Counted from the first letter of the stretch, positions 40,701 to 49,745 are shown. The stretch is 64,000 bases of DNA from Streptomyces sp. NRRL WC-3626 (GCF_000718785.1 NZ_JOCA01000016.1:62001-126000), one strand, 5' to 3'. Program-made: numbers and translations. The notes: generated by a model not told the origin, from the letters alone.

Positions 40701-41450
40701 TTACGCTCCGGCGGTCCGGAAGACCCGTGTGCCCACTGTCACGGCGAGGATCGTGAGGGCGACGGCGACGATCGAGCCGTACAGCATGTGGGCCGTCGCG
40801 TAGGAGCCGACGTAAGCGTCCCGCACCGCGTCGACCAGGTAGCGGAACGGCATCAGGTGGGAGAGGACGTCCAGCCACGCCGGACCGAGTGTCATCGGGA
40901 GCATGAGGCCCGACAGCAGCATCGACGGCATGGTCAGCGCGTTGATCGTCGGCCCGAAACCCTGCGGGGTCTCGACCCGCATGGCGAGCGCGTACGACAG
41001 TGCGGCCAGGGACGCGGTCAGCAGGGCGACGAAGACGAAGCCGATCAGCACACCGGCCAGTGGTGCCCGCAGCCCCATCACCACCGCCGCCAGCACCAGC
41101 AGCACCGCCTGGAAGACGAACACGGTGGCGTCCCGCAGGACCCGGCCGAGCAGCAGGGCGAGCCGGCTCACCGGCGTGACCCGCATCCGCTCGACCACCC
41201 CCTGCCCCTTCTCGATGATGATGGTGAATCCGGCGAACGAGGCCCCGAACAGGCCGAGTTGCAGCAGCAGTCCGGGCACGAGGAGCTGCCAGGAACTGCC
41301 CTTCCCGCCGAGCGGCAGATCGGTCAGCAGGGGGCCGAAGAACAGCAGGTACAGCAGCGGCATCAGCACGCCGAAGAGCAGTGCGAAACGGGAGCGCAGG
41401 GACTGGCGCAGATAGCGCCCGTAGATGAGCGCGGTGTCGTGGAACAGCAT
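40701..41450 (-). CDS. ABC-2 type efflux permease
   Basis: A 249-aa membrane protein with six helices (first at about 22-42, FALLFGVLMPLLYLLFFGPLL) and the ABC-2 pattern VERMRVTPVSRLALLLGRVL. It is the channel of the exporter whose ATPase lies 10 bases upstream. DrrB-like. Likely exports a drug or hydrophobic metabolite; substrate unknown. Confidence 0.9.
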   Translation of the reverse strand: MLFHDTALIYGRYLRQSLRSRFALLFGVLMPLLYLLFFGPLLTDLPLGGKGSSWQLLVPGLLLQLGLFGASFAGFTIIIEKGQGVVERMRVTPVSRLALLLGRVLRDATVFVFQAVLLVLAAVVMGLRAPLAGVLIGFVFVALLTASLAALSYALAMRVETPQGFGPTINALTMPSMLLSGLMLPMTLGPAWLDVLSHLMPFRYLVDAVRDAYVGSYATAHMLYGSIVAVALTILAVTVGTRVFRTAGA

Positions 41451-41460
41451 CGTGGGAGTC

Positions 41461-42243
41461 CTATACGGCTACGGGGGCGGTGTCGGCCGGTGTCGCACCG
41501 CGGCCGGTGATGGCGAGGAAGGTGTCCTGGAGCGAGGCGTCGGCCGAGCCGCCGTACTCCAGCTTCAGGGCGGCCGGGGTGCCCTCGGCCACGACCACGC
41601 CCCGGTCGACGACGACCAGCCGGTCCGCGAGCGCGTCCGCCTCGTCGAGGTAGTGGGTGGTCAGGAACACGGTGGTGCCGTGCTCGTCGCGCAGCCGGCG
41701 CACCAGGTCCCACAGGCCGGCGCGGCTGCGGGGGTCGAGACCGGTCGTCGGCTCGTCCAGGAAGAGCACCTTGGGGCGGTGGGTGAGCGCCATCGCGATG
41801 TCCAGCCGGCGCCGCTGGCCGCCGGAGAGCGCGGCGCACTTGCGGTCGAGCAGCTCGGTCAGGTCCAGGTCGCGGGCCAGCTCCTCGGCGCGCTCGGCGG
41901 CCCGTGCCCGGTCGAGCCGGTACAGCCGGCCCTGGGTGACCAGCTCCTCCCGCACCGTGATCTGTGTGTCGACCCCGCCGGACTGCGCCACATAGCCGCA
42001 GGCCCGCCGTACCCCGCCCGGATCGGTCGCGAGGTCGTGACCGGCGACGGTGGCCGCGCCGCCGGAGGGGGCGAGCAGGGTGGTGAGCATCCGCAGGGTG
42101 GTGGTCTTCCCGGCGCCGTTGGGCCCGAGGAAGCCCAGGATCTCCCCCTCGTGGACGGCGAGATCGATCCCGCTCACGGCCTCCACCGGGCCGCGCTTGG
42201 TCTGGAAGGTACGGGCCAGTCCGGCCGTACTGATGATTGCCAT
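41461..42243 (-). CDS. ABC exporter ATP-binding protein (DrrA-like)
   Basis: A 260-aa ATPase with Walker A GPNGAGKTTT (about 39-48), signature LSGGQRRRLDIAMAL, Walker B VLFLDEPTTGLD and the switch His in TTHYLDEAD. Operon with the permease. Its start faces the tetR-type gene across a 13-bp inverted repeat, so the pair is probably repressed by that regulator and induced by its ligand. Confidence 0.93.
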   Translation of the reverse strand: MAIISTAGLARTFQTKRGPVEAVSGIDLAVHEGEILGFLGPNGAGKTTTLRMLTTLLAPSGGAATVAGHDLATDPGGVRRACGYVAQSGGVDTQITVREELVTQGRLYRLDRARAAERAEELARDLDLTELLDRKCAALSGGQRRRLDIAMALTHRPKVLFLDEPTTGLDPRSRAGLWDLVRRLRDEHGTTVFLTTHYLDEADALADRLVVVDRGVVVAEGTPAALKLEYGGSADASLQDTFLAITGRGATPADTAPVAV

Positions 42244-42261
42244 GACCCCAGAAAAACAGAG

Positions 42262-42298
42262 TCACTGAAATTTTGCAACGACTCCAAAATTTCAGTGA
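42262..42298. promoter_or_regulatory. TetR-type operator: 13-bp perfect inverted repeat
   Basis: TCACTGAAATTTT (42262-42274) and AAAATTTCAGTGA (42286-42298), spacer 11 bp, lie between the divergent ATPase and tetR genes. The AT-rich arms stand out strongly in this GC-rich genome and probably overlap both promoters. Confidence 0.85.
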
Positions 42299-42334
42299 GC
42301 CCAGCGATCACCGGTCCGACCTACGATGAGAGGC

Positions 42335-42970
42335 ATGACAGAGGGCCTCAGGGAGCGGAAGAAGCGCGAGACCAGGCAGCGGATCTCGGACATCGCCACC
42401 GGACTGTTCCTGGAGCACGGCTTCGTGACCGTGACGATGGCGGAGGTGGCGGAGGCCGCCGACGTGTCCGTGAACACGGTCTACAACTACTTCCCCGCCA
42501 AGGAGGACCTCTTCTTCGACCGCTCCAGCGGCGTCGTCGACCTGCTCGCCCGCTGGGTCCGGGGGAGGGACACGGGAGAGTCGGCCGCCCGCGCCGTACT
42601 GCGCGAACTGCGCGCCGACGTCGAGGCGGTGTCACCCCGGGTCGGCCTGATGGAGGGCTACGACCGCTTCATGCGGGTCATCCACGACTCACCGCAGCTG
42701 CGGTCCCGGCTGTGGAGTGTGCAGCAGGAGGTCCAGGACAACCTGGAGGCGGTGCTCCGGGAGGAGACGGGCGCCGCCCCCGAGGATCCCCTGCCGGGGC
42801 TGGTGGCGGGTCAGATCTGCTGGATCCACGGCACCGTGTTCGCCGCGATCGGCCGGGAGATGCTCAAGGGCCGCGCACCGGCCGATGTCTCGCGCGAGAT
42901 GCTCGTCCTGGTCGACGACATCGAGGAACTGCTCAGCGACCGGGTGCTCGGGTACGCGGTACGCGGCTGA
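42335..42970 (+). CDS. TetR-family regulator of the adjacent exporter
   Basis: A 211-aa repressor. N-terminal TetR HTH (about 8-55, RQRISDIATGLFLEHGFVTVTMAEVAEAADVSVNTVYNYFPAKEDLFF) and a helical ligand-binding C-terminus. ATG 42335 starts the family pattern; ATG 42326 is in frame, and neither has a strong ribosome site, so the mRNA may be nearly leaderless. Divergent from the ABC operon with a clear palindrome between them, so self-control and exporter control are likely. Confidence 0.9.
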   Translation: MTEGLRERKKRETRQRISDIATGLFLEHGFVTVTMAEVAEAADVSVNTVYNYFPAKEDLFFDRSSGVVDLLARWVRGRDTGESAARAVLRELRADVEAVSPRVGLMEGYDRFMRVIHDSPQLRSRLWSVQQEVQDNLEAVLREETGAAPEDPLPGLVAGQICWIHGTVFAAIGREMLKGRAPADVSREMLVLVDDIEELLSDRVLGYAVRG

Positions 42971-42999
42971 ACCGGCCTACGGCACCGGCGGCCGGGGCG

Positions 43000-43128
43000 C
43001 CGCCCACGCTGCGCGGGCGCGGGAGCAGGCGGCACCGCCCAGGCCGTGCGGGCTACGAGGCCCCGGTACCGCCCACGCCGTGCGGGTGCGGGCCCGCCGT
43101 GGTTCGCGTGCCGCCCACGCCGTGCGGG
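43000..43128. repeat. Four imperfect copies of an 18-bp element
   Basis: CCGCCCACGCCGTGCGGG at 43069-43086 and 43111-43128, with variants at 43000-43017 and 43035-43052. They fill the gap between tetR and the next converging gene. Each has CCG...CGG symmetry. Function unknown. Confidence 0.8.
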
Positions 43129-43152
43129 CCGGCCGCGATCCGCCGAACGCCC

Positions 43153-43812
43153 CTACACCGGCGGAGTGGTGTGCAGCACGCACAACAGCCCCCGCGCGCG
43201 GGTGCCGTCGGGCAGCTCCCACACCCCGGCCACATGCCCCGCCGCCCCCGGCTCCGGCAGCGGCACGCCCTCCGGGGCCGGACGCAGCGTGCGCAGGACC
43301 CGCAGCGCCGTGCCGTCCGGCGCCGACAGCTCGGTGTGCTCCGGGGTGTCCACGGCGGTGAGGTCCGCCGGGACCGTGAGCTCACCGGCGCAGGCCCGTG
43401 TGACCTCCTCGTCGGGCGTGTCGCTGACGCTCTGCGCCTGGGCCTCGGCCCGGCCCTCGACCAGCGCCGCCAACTCGGCGACGGCCACCGGGTCGTGACA
43501 GCCGTCGTAGACCCAGCGCCGGCCCAGCACCCCGTGCTCCGAGGTGCCGATGAGGGCGTGCTCCGCCCCGTCGAGCGGAGCGCCCCGGTAGGTGACCGGC
43601 ACCAGATAGGCCTCCGGCCGCGCGCCGGACTCATCGGTGACGATCATGAACTCGATGCCGACCTCGCCCTTCGGGTCGTCGAGGCGGAAACCGCCGGCCC
43701 TGGACAGCCGCGGCCCCCGCGCGTCCCCGTGGTACCAGGGCCGCGACGGAAGCCAAGGGGCCAGCAGCTCCAGCTTGGTGGGTTCCATGGTGGTGCGGTG
43801 GATCACGGCCAT
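43153..43812 (-). CDS. Maltokinase N-terminal cap-like protein without the kinase domain
   Basis: A 219-aa protein resembling only the cap domain that precedes the kinase in actinobacterial maltokinase (Mak_N_cap): MAVIHRTTMEPTKLELLAPW, WYHGD, VGIEFMIVTDESG and LIGTSEHGVLGRRWVYDGCHDPV. No kinase motifs follow and the gene ends cleanly. ATG complement of 43810-43812. Such stand-alone caps are frequent in Streptomyces; function unknown, possibly sugar or protein binding. Confidence 0.75.
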   Translation of the reverse strand: MAVIHRTTMEPTKLELLAPWLPSRPWYHGDARGPRLSRAGGFRLDDPKGEVGIEFMIVTDESGARPEAYLVPVTYRGAPLDGAEHALIGTSEHGVLGRRWVYDGCHDPVAVAELAALVEGRAEAQAQSVSDTPDEEVTRACAGELTVPADLTAVDTPEHTELSAPDGTALRVLRTLRPAPEGVPLPEPGAAGHVAGVWELPDGTRARGLLCVLHTTPPV

Positions 43813-44061
43813 CGGTCGGCTCTCCTCTGATCGGGCGGTCACCGGCCCTCCTACCCTGGCATTCGCGGGGGCCCGCAACCCTCCGCTTCCGCAAGGCGGG
43901 TGGGCGCGGCGCACCCGACCGGCGCCGCAGGATGCGGGACGTGACGGGAGTCTCACTCCGTGAGACGTGAAACGCGTTACTAAGTCAGTCACAGAAACCC
44001 TGACGCCCGCTAATGTCCGCCCGTAGAGAACAACGACAGCGCGTATCAGGGGAGTCGCACA

Positions 44062-44910
44062 GTGGCACGCAAGCTCGCCGTCATCGGAGCCGGTCTCATG
44101 GGGTCCGGCATCGCCCAGGTCTCCGCTCAGGCGGGCTGGGACGTCGTCCTGCGGGACGTCACCGACGAGGCGCTCACGCGCGGCACCGACGGCATCAAGG
44201 CGTCGTACGACAAGTTCGTGAGCAAGGGCAGGCTGGAGGCGCACGACGCCGACGCCGCCCTCGCCCGGATCACCCCGACCACCGACCTGGACGCCTGCGC
44301 CGACGCGGACGTCGTGGTCGAGGCCGTGTTCGAGAAGCTCGAGGTCAAGCACGACATCTTCCGCGCCCTCGACAAGATCGTGCGGGACGACGCCGTACTC
44401 GCCTCCAACACCTCCGCCATCCCGATCACCAAGATCGCGGCCGTGACGGAGCGCCCGGAGCGGGTCGTCGGCGCGCACTTCTTCTCGCCGGTCCCGATGA
44501 TGCAGCTGTGCGAACTGGTCCGCGGCTACAAGACCAGCGACGAAACCCTCGCCAGGGCGCGGGAGTTCGCCGAGTCCGTCGGCAAGACCTGCATCGTCGT
44601 CAACCGCGATGTCGCCGGCTTCGTCACCACCCGCCTGATCAGCGCCCTCGTCGTCGAGGCCGCCAAGCTGTACGAGTCGGGTGTGGCGAGCGCCGAGGAC
44701 ATCGACCTCGCCTGCAAGCTGGGCTTCGGCCACGCGATGGGACCGCTGGCCACCGCCGACCTGACGGGCGTGGACATCCTGCTGCACGCCACGTCCAACA
44801 TCTACACCGAGTCCCAGGACGAGAAGTTCGCCGCTCCCGAGCTGATGCGCCGGATGGTTGACGCCGGTGACATCGGCCGCAAGAGCGGGCAGGGCTTCTA
44901 CAAGCACTGA
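44062..44910 (+). CDS. 3-hydroxybutyryl-CoA dehydrogenase
   Basis: A 282-aa NAD-dependent enzyme interconverting 3-hydroxyacyl-CoA and acetoacyl-CoA. The Rossmann motif VIGAGLMGSGIAQ lies at residues 7-19; the catalytic His-Glu pair is in GAHFFSPVPMMQLCELV (about 137-153); the C-terminal dimer domain has NRDVAGFVTTRLI and KSGQGFYKH. GTG 44062 follows GGGGAGTCGCACA. It may act in butyrate metabolism with the thiolase at 61.2 kb. Confidence 0.94.
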   Translation: MARKLAVIGAGLMGSGIAQVSAQAGWDVVLRDVTDEALTRGTDGIKASYDKFVSKGRLEAHDADAALARITPTTDLDACADADVVVEAVFEKLEVKHDIFRALDKIVRDDAVLASNTSAIPITKIAAVTERPERVVGAHFFSPVPMMQLCELVRGYKTSDETLARAREFAESVGKTCIVVNRDVAGFVTTRLISALVVEAAKLYESGVASAEDIDLACKLGFGHAMGPLATADLTGVDILLHATSNIYTESQDEKFAAPELMRRMVDAGDIGRKSGQGFYKH

Positions 44911-44921
44911 CACCGCACCCC

Positions 44922-44950
44922 CACCCCGGCACGCATCACACGCCGGGGTG
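44922..44950 (+). terminator. Terminator of the dehydrogenase gene
   Basis: CACCCCGGC and GCCGGGGTG form a perfect 9-bp stem with an 11-base loop 12 bases after the stop. Confidence 0.75.
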
Positions 44951-44977
44951 AATTCGGTATCGGTTCGCTTACAGGCA

Positions 44978-45012
44978 GCAACCTCTGCCGTCACCACGCC
45001 GTCAGAGGTTGC
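44978..45012. promoter_or_regulatory. Inverted repeat upstream of the STAS gene
   Basis: GCAACCTCTG (44978-44987) and CAGAGGTTGC (45003-45012) are a perfect 10-bp pair with a 15-base spacer, 57 bases before the STAS start. Operator or leader hairpin. Confidence 0.5.
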
Positions 45013-45068
45013 ACCACCGGCCATGAGAAGACACCGCGGAGCACGACACGCATATCGGGGAGACGCAT

Positions 45069-45392
45069 ATGTACATCAGGGGCGACCACGCCGAGCTGGT
45101 CGTCGGGGGCCGCCTCGACGTCCGCAGCGCGGCGGACGCCCGTACGGTCCTGCACTCGGCCGTCGACGACGGAGCCGGCGACCTGGTGCTGGACCTGTCC
45201 GATCTGGACTCCTGGGACGCCACCGGACTGGGCGTGATCATGGGAGCCCACCGACGGGCCGGCCGCTGCGGCCGGCGCCTGGTACTGCGGGACGTACCGC
45301 CGCAGATGCAGCGCCTGTTGGTGGCCACCCGGCTGCACCGGATCCTGGCGATCGAGGGGGGCATCGGGGTGGACACACTGCCCCGCGTATGA
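45069..45392 (+). CDS. STAS-domain anti-sigma factor antagonist
   Basis: A 107-aa single STAS domain. The phosphorylation loop reads LDSWDATGLGVIMG: where SpoIIAA has Ser in DSSG, this protein has Thr52. STAS antagonists bind anti-sigma kinases and free sigma factors when unphosphorylated. ATG 45069 follows GGGGAGACGC. No anti-sigma kinase gene is adjacent, so it is an orphan. The next gene is a membrane-tethered ATPase; a link is not shown. Confidence 0.85.
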   Translation: MYIRGDHAELVVGGRLDVRSAADARTVLHSAVDDGAGDLVLDLSDLDSWDATGLGVIMGAHRRAGRCGRRLVLRDVPPQMQRLLVATRLHRILAIEGGIGVDTLPRV

Positions 45393-45655
45393 GCCCGTAC
45401 GGGATACGCCGGACCGCCGGCGAAAACCCGGGCCGACCTCGGCGAACCGTGCGACGCGCGCACAATCCTCACGAGAACGTGACCTCTCGGGCCGCCCGGT
45501 ACCCCGGACTGTCGTAGATACTGACCGAAGGTTTAGGGTTCGGCTGCCTGCTGCCCTGCAAACCCTGAGCGGGCCCGGACCGGATGCGACAGCGCGGTGT
45601 GCGACGAGGCCGGGAGGGGCTTCCACCACACGACGCTTTTGGGGGGCTAGGACCT

Positions 45656-48226
45656 ATGGACCCGAACAGCACGGGACCCGGGGAGTACGGCCACGAAGGT
45701 GATGGCGCCGCACCGCGCCAGCGTCCGCCCCGGGAATCCCTCACGTCCGACTTCGGACAGCACGCGCCCGCGCTCGTCCGCACGGTGCGGATCGTCTCCG
45801 GCGACTTCCTGCTGACCGTCAACCCCGTCGACGGCAGCGAGATCGAACCCTGCCCGCCCGCCGAACGGCCGGCCCGCCCCGAGAAGCGGACCGAGACCGA
45901 GCGCGCCGAGGTGGAACAGGCCGCCAGGCCGCCCGTCCCGCCGGGCCCCGCCCCGGCCACGCTGCCGCTGCTGGCCCGCCAGGACGAGCGCGAGAAGCTG
46001 GTCCGGCTGCTCGCCCGCGGCCGCTCCGTACGCCTCACCGGCCCCGCGGGCTCCGGACGCACCCGGCTCCTCGACATCGTCGCCGAGGACTGCGCGGACC
46101 TCGCCCCCGACGGCGTCGTCCGCCTCGACGGCCTGCGCCGCACCGCCGACGACCTGCTCCACGACCTCTTCTACGCGGTCTACGACGCCCCCCGGCACCG
46201 CCCCGAACGGGACGAACTCGTCGCCCTCGTCGGTGCGATCGGCGCCGTCGTCGTCCTCGACGACCTGGAGTTCGGCGGCACCGCCCTCGACGAGCTGCTC
46301 GACGCCACCCCCGAGTGCGCGTTCCTGCTCGCCGCCACCCCGGACGTGCCCGAGCCGACCGCCGACGCCGGCATCGAGGAGGTCGCCCTCCCCGGCCTCG
46401 ACCGCGCCGACAGCCTCGACCTGCTCGAGCACGCCGTCGGCCGGAGCCTCACCGAGGACGAGTCCAACTGGGCCGGCGACCTCTGGTTCGAGTCCGAGGG
46501 CCTGCCGCTGCGCTTCGTCCAGGCCGGCGCCCTGCTGCGGCAGCGCGACCGGCTGCGGGCCGGCACCGGAGCCGTCGACGAACTCGGCGTCTTCGAGGAC
46601 GTACGGCCCGACGAGTCGGCCTACGACCCCGAGGACGGCGAGGAGGTGCCGCTGCCCTCGCTCGGCGAGGCGGCCGCACCCGCCCCGCTGCTCGCCGCCA
46701 GGCTCAGCGCCTCCGCCCGCGCCACCCTGCGGTTCGCCGTCGCCCTCGGCGGCGAGGTGCCCCACCAGGCGCATCTGCCCGCCCTGGTGGGCGACACCCA
46801 CGCCGACGCCGCACTCGGCGAACTGGCCGCCTGCGGACTGGTCTCCGCCGTCGGCACCCGCTACCGGCTGGCCGCCGGGGTGCCGGCCCAGCTGGAGGCC
46901 GCCGGGTACGCCGACGACGCCGACGAGCAGGCCCGCGCTGCCGCCCAGCACTACGCCTGGTGGACCGGGCACCCCTCGGTCACCCCGGAACGCGTCTGCG
47001 CCGAGGCCGACGCCGTACTCGCCGCGCTCACCCTGCTGTCACCGCTCACCACCGCCGGCGCCGAGGGCGAGGAGAGCACGGCCGTCAAGCTGGCCCGGTC
47101 CGCCGCGCCCGCGTTCGCCGCCGGTCTGCGCTGGAGCGCCTGGGAGCGGGTACTGCGGGCCGGTGCGGAGGCCGCACGGCTCGCCGGGGACGTGGGTGAA
47201 CAGGCCTACTTCCACCACGAACTCGGCATCCACGCGCTGTGCTCCGGCCGGCTCGACCGGGCGCGCGCCGAACTGGAGGCGTCCATCGGGCTGCGCGGCG
47301 CCCTCGCCGACAAACGCGGCACCGTCGCCGGCCGCCGTGCGCTCGCCCTCGTCGCCGACCGCTCCGGCATGCCGCTCGCGCTGATGGCGACGGCCGCGGA
47401 CGAGCTGCCCGAGGAGCGGTTCGAGGAGCCCGCCGCACCGCCGCGCGGGGTGCCGACGGCGTTCCCGGACCTGCAGCCGCCGGCCGACACCGGCATGCTC
47501 GTCAGCCACACGATGCCGGTCGCGTACACGCCGTCGTCGTCACCCTCGTCGTCCTCTGCCAAGGCGGGCGGCGGTCTCAAGGGGCTCGCCAAGCGCAATC
47601 TGGTCGCGGCCGGCGCGGGCGCGCTGCTCGTCGCCGTGCTGGGCACGGTGGTCACCCTGGGCGCCACGTCGGAGAACGACGCCGGCACCCCGTCCGAGAA
47701 CGTGGGCGTCAACCCGTCCTCCAGCCAGGGCGTCGACGACGGCGGCCTCGACGCCGACCCGGCGGCCGGCGACGAGGGCGACACCGGTGAGGCAACCAGC
47801 CGGCCGACCGACCCGGGCCCGGACGGCACCGTGGGCACGTCCGACGACCCGACGCCGACGGCCGGTGAGTCGGGGGAGCCGTCGGACGGACCGAGCGGCA
47901 CGAAGCAGCCGGACGATCCGACGAAGTCGCCGACGAAGAAGCCCACGAACACGGGTTCGCCCTCGTCCCCGGACCCGACCGACGACCCGACGGACGATCC
48001 GACGGACGACCCGACCGACGACCCGTCGACGCCGACCGGGGATCCCACGACGCCGACGGACGATCCCACCACCCCGGAGCAGCCGCCCACCAACTCCGCG
48101 AGCGACTCCGCCCCGGCCTCCCCCGTGGAGTCCGACGCGAGCGCCCCGGCGAGCGCCCCGGCGAGCGCCGGCACCGGCACCGGCACCGGCACCGGCACCC
48201 CCGACGACCCGGAGCAGATCATCTGA
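45656..48226 (+). CDS. Membrane-tethered STAND-like ATPase with Pro/Thr/Asp-rich extracellular tail
   Basis: An 856-aa protein. An ATPase-like domain (about 100-290) has the P-loop GPAGSGRT (129-136), in which the usual Lys is Arg135, and VVVLDDLEF as Walker B. A helical region with a TPR-like part follows (about 480-570, AYFHHELGIHALCSGRLDRARAELEASI). One transmembrane helix (about 650-672) separates it from a tail with repeated DPTDDPTDD, then Ala/Ser/Pro and TGTGTG. Such a tail would cross the wall outside. No lipobox or signal peptide, so the ATPase faces inward. Function unknown; a signalling role is a guess from architecture. Confidence 0.75.
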   Translation: MDPNSTGPGEYGHEGDGAAPRQRPPRESLTSDFGQHAPALVRTVRIVSGDFLLTVNPVDGSEIEPCPPAERPARPEKRTETERAEVEQAARPPVPPGPAPATLPLLARQDEREKLVRLLARGRSVRLTGPAGSGRTRLLDIVAEDCADLAPDGVVRLDGLRRTADDLLHDLFYAVYDAPRHRPERDELVALVGAIGAVVVLDDLEFGGTALDELLDATPECAFLLAATPDVPEPTADAGIEEVALPGLDRADSLDLLEHAVGRSLTEDESNWAGDLWFESEGLPLRFVQAGALLRQRDRLRAGTGAVDELGVFEDVRPDESAYDPEDGEEVPLPSLGEAAAPAPLLAARLSASARATLRFAVALGGEVPHQAHLPALVGDTHADAALGELAACGLVSAVGTRYRLAAGVPAQLEAAGYADDADEQARAAAQHYAWWTGHPSVTPERVCAEADAVLAALTLLSPLTTAGAEGEESTAVKLARSAAPAFAAGLRWSAWERVLRAGAEAARLAGDVGEQAYFHHELGIHALCSGRLDRARAELEASIGLRGALADKRGTVAGRRALALVADRSGMPLALMATAADELPEERFEEPAAPPRGVPTAFPDLQPPADTGMLVSHTMPVAYTPSSSPSSSSAKAGGGLKGLAKRNLVAAGAGALLVAVLGTVVTLGATSENDAGTPSENVGVNPSSSQGVDDGGLDADPAAGDEGDTGEATSRPTDPGPDGTVGTSDDPTPTAGESGEPSDGPSGTKQPDDPTKSPTKKPTNTGSPSSPDPTDDPTDDPTDDPTDDPSTPTGDPTTPTDDPTTPEQPPTNSASDSAPASPVESDASAPASAPASAGTGTGTGTGTPDDPEQII

Positions 48227-48240
48227 CCCCCGCGCACGTC

Positions 48241-48274
48241 CGAGGGCCGGGTCCCGAAAGGAACCCGGCCCTCG
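48241..48274. terminator. Bidirectional terminator
   Basis: CGAGGGCCGGGT and ACCCGGCCCTCG form a perfect 12-bp stem with a 10-base loop between the converging ATPase and nucS genes. Confidence 0.85.
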
Positions 48275-48292
48275 TCGTCGTACCGGCGGAAC

Positions 48293-48964
48293 TCAGAACA
48301 GCCGCAGCTTGTCGTCCTCGATGCCGCGCATCGCGTCGTAGTCGAGGACCTGGCAGCCGATGCCCCGGTCGGTCGCGAGGACCCGGGCCTGCGGCTTGAT
48401 CTCCTGCGCGGCGAAGACGCCCCGCACGGGGGCGAGATGGGGATCGCGGTTCAGCAGTTCCAGGTAGCGCGTGAGCTGTTCCACGCCGTCGATCTCACCG
48501 CGCCGCTTGATCTCCACCGCGACGGTCCGCCCCTCGGCGTCCCGGCACAGGATGTCGACCGGACCGATCGCGGTCATGTACTCGCGGCGGATGAGGGTGT
48601 AGCCCTCGCCGAGGGTCTCGATGCGGTCGGCGAGCAGTTCCTGGAGGTGCGCTTCCACGCCGTCCTTGATCAGGCCCGGGTCGACGCCCAGTTCGTGCGA
48701 GGAGTCGTGGAGAACCTCCTCCATCGTGATGATGAGTTTCTCGCCCGCCTTGTTGACGACGGTCCAGACGCCTTCCTCGTCGCCCGAGCCCTCCTTCAGC
48801 GTGCAGGGCGGCGACATCCAGTTCAGGGGCTTGTAGGCCCGGTCGTCGGCATGGATCGAGACGCTGCCGTCCGCCTTGACCAGGATGAGACGGGGTGCCG
48901 ACGGCAGGTGCGCGGTGAGCCGCCCGGCGTAGTCCACGGAGCAGCGGGCAATGACGAGACGCAT
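48293..48964 (-). CDS. nucS: Mismatch-specific endonuclease NucS (EndoMS)
   Basis: A 223-aa nuclease that cuts both strands at mismatches; it is the main replication-error repair enzyme of actinobacteria, which lack MutS/MutL. The N-terminal DNA-binding beta domain (1-100) is followed by a RecB-like catalytic core: D137 (GPVDILCRD), E151 and K153 ([13 protein letters not shown]). The C-terminus DDKLRLF is the sliding-clamp-binding tail known in this family. ATG complement of 48962-48964. Confidence 0.96.
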   Translation of the reverse strand: MRLVIARCSVDYAGRLTAHLPSAPRLILVKADGSVSIHADDRAYKPLNWMSPPCTLKEGSGDEEGVWTVVNKAGEKLIITMEEVLHDSSHELGVDPGLIKDGVEAHLQELLADRIETLGEGYTLIRREYMTAIGPVDILCRDAEGRTVAVEIKRRGEIDGVEQLTRYLELLNRDPHLAPVRGVFAAQEIKPQARVLATDRGIGCQVLDYDAMRGIEDDKLRLF

Positions 48965-49264
48965 GGTCGGCAACGCTACTCGACCGGCGGGGGTCGATGC
49001 GATCCGCCCTCCGACGGCCGTCGCACCCGCCCCGCGGGCCCCTCGGGACACGTCCTGAATCTCCTGGAAAACGCGTGTTCGGCGATGGCCGGATACCGGC
49101 CCACAGGAAGTCCCGCATCCGGGCATTCGCCTGGTGCCGTCACCGTCCGTTGCTTACGGTATTGAACGGGAGGTCGCGAACTGTGTACGCAGCGTGTCCA
49201 ATATCGCGCACTCCCTATATCTGTCAGGCAACCCCTGATCGTTGGGGGTGCGAGAGGAGAACCC
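48965..49264. other. Divergent promoter region of nucS and the SCO5389-type gene
   Basis: Three hundred bases without a gene, less GC-rich near 49190-49240. TTGAAC at about 49162 and TATATC near 49216 are possible promoter parts, but spacing does not give one clear pair. Confidence 0.35.
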
Positions 49265-49657
49265 ATGTCGCTCGACGTCTCACCGGCCCTACTCGAACAG
49301 GCCGAGCGAGGCGAGGTCGACGAAGCGGAATTCGTCGACTGCGTCCGGACCTCCCTGCCCTTCGCGTGGGAGATGATCAGCTCCCTGGTGGCCCAGCTGA
49401 AGGTGGACGGCGGAGACTTCGCCGACAACCAGACGCCCCCGCCGGACGAGCAGGCGCGCGGACAGCTGCTGCGTGCGCTCGCGAGTGACGCGATACGCGG
49501 CGCGCTGCAACGGCACTTCGGTGTGCGGCTGGCCTTCCAGAACTGCCACCGGGTGGCGGTGTTCCCGCTCGACTCCACGGTCGACGAGAGGCACGCCCGC
49601 TTCACCTCGGTGCGCGCTCAGATACTCAACCAGTCGCCCGAGCTGCGCGACTGCTGA
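49265..49657 (+). CDS. SCO5389-family conserved protein
   Basis: A 130-aa soluble protein, MSLDVSPALLEQAERGEVDE at the start, with SLPFAWEMISSLVAQLK and a C-terminal segment FQNCHRVAVFPLDSTVDERHARFTS. It matches a small conserved actinomycete family known by its S. coelicolor locus name. No catalytic motif is visible. ATG 49265 follows GAGAGGAGAA, a strong site. Function unknown; it is conserved next to nucS. Confidence 0.8.
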   Translation: MSLDVSPALLEQAERGEVDEAEFVDCVRTSLPFAWEMISSLVAQLKVDGGDFADNQTPPPDEQARGQLLRALASDAIRGALQRHFGVRLAFQNCHRVAVFPLDSTVDERHARFTSVRAQILNQSPELRDC

Positions 49658-49745
49658 CGCGCTCCATCGTTCGCTTGCCGCTCCGCACGCGGGAGGTGCG
49701 TCGAAGTACCGGGGCGGCAAGCCTGTCGATCGGCCCCCGGCTCGC

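Noticed and set aside
43153..45024. A 623-codon minus-strand frame extending the maltokinase-cap gene upstream
   Set aside because: The part above 43812 is antisense to the hydroxybutyryl-CoA dehydrogenase gene; the family start is at 43812.
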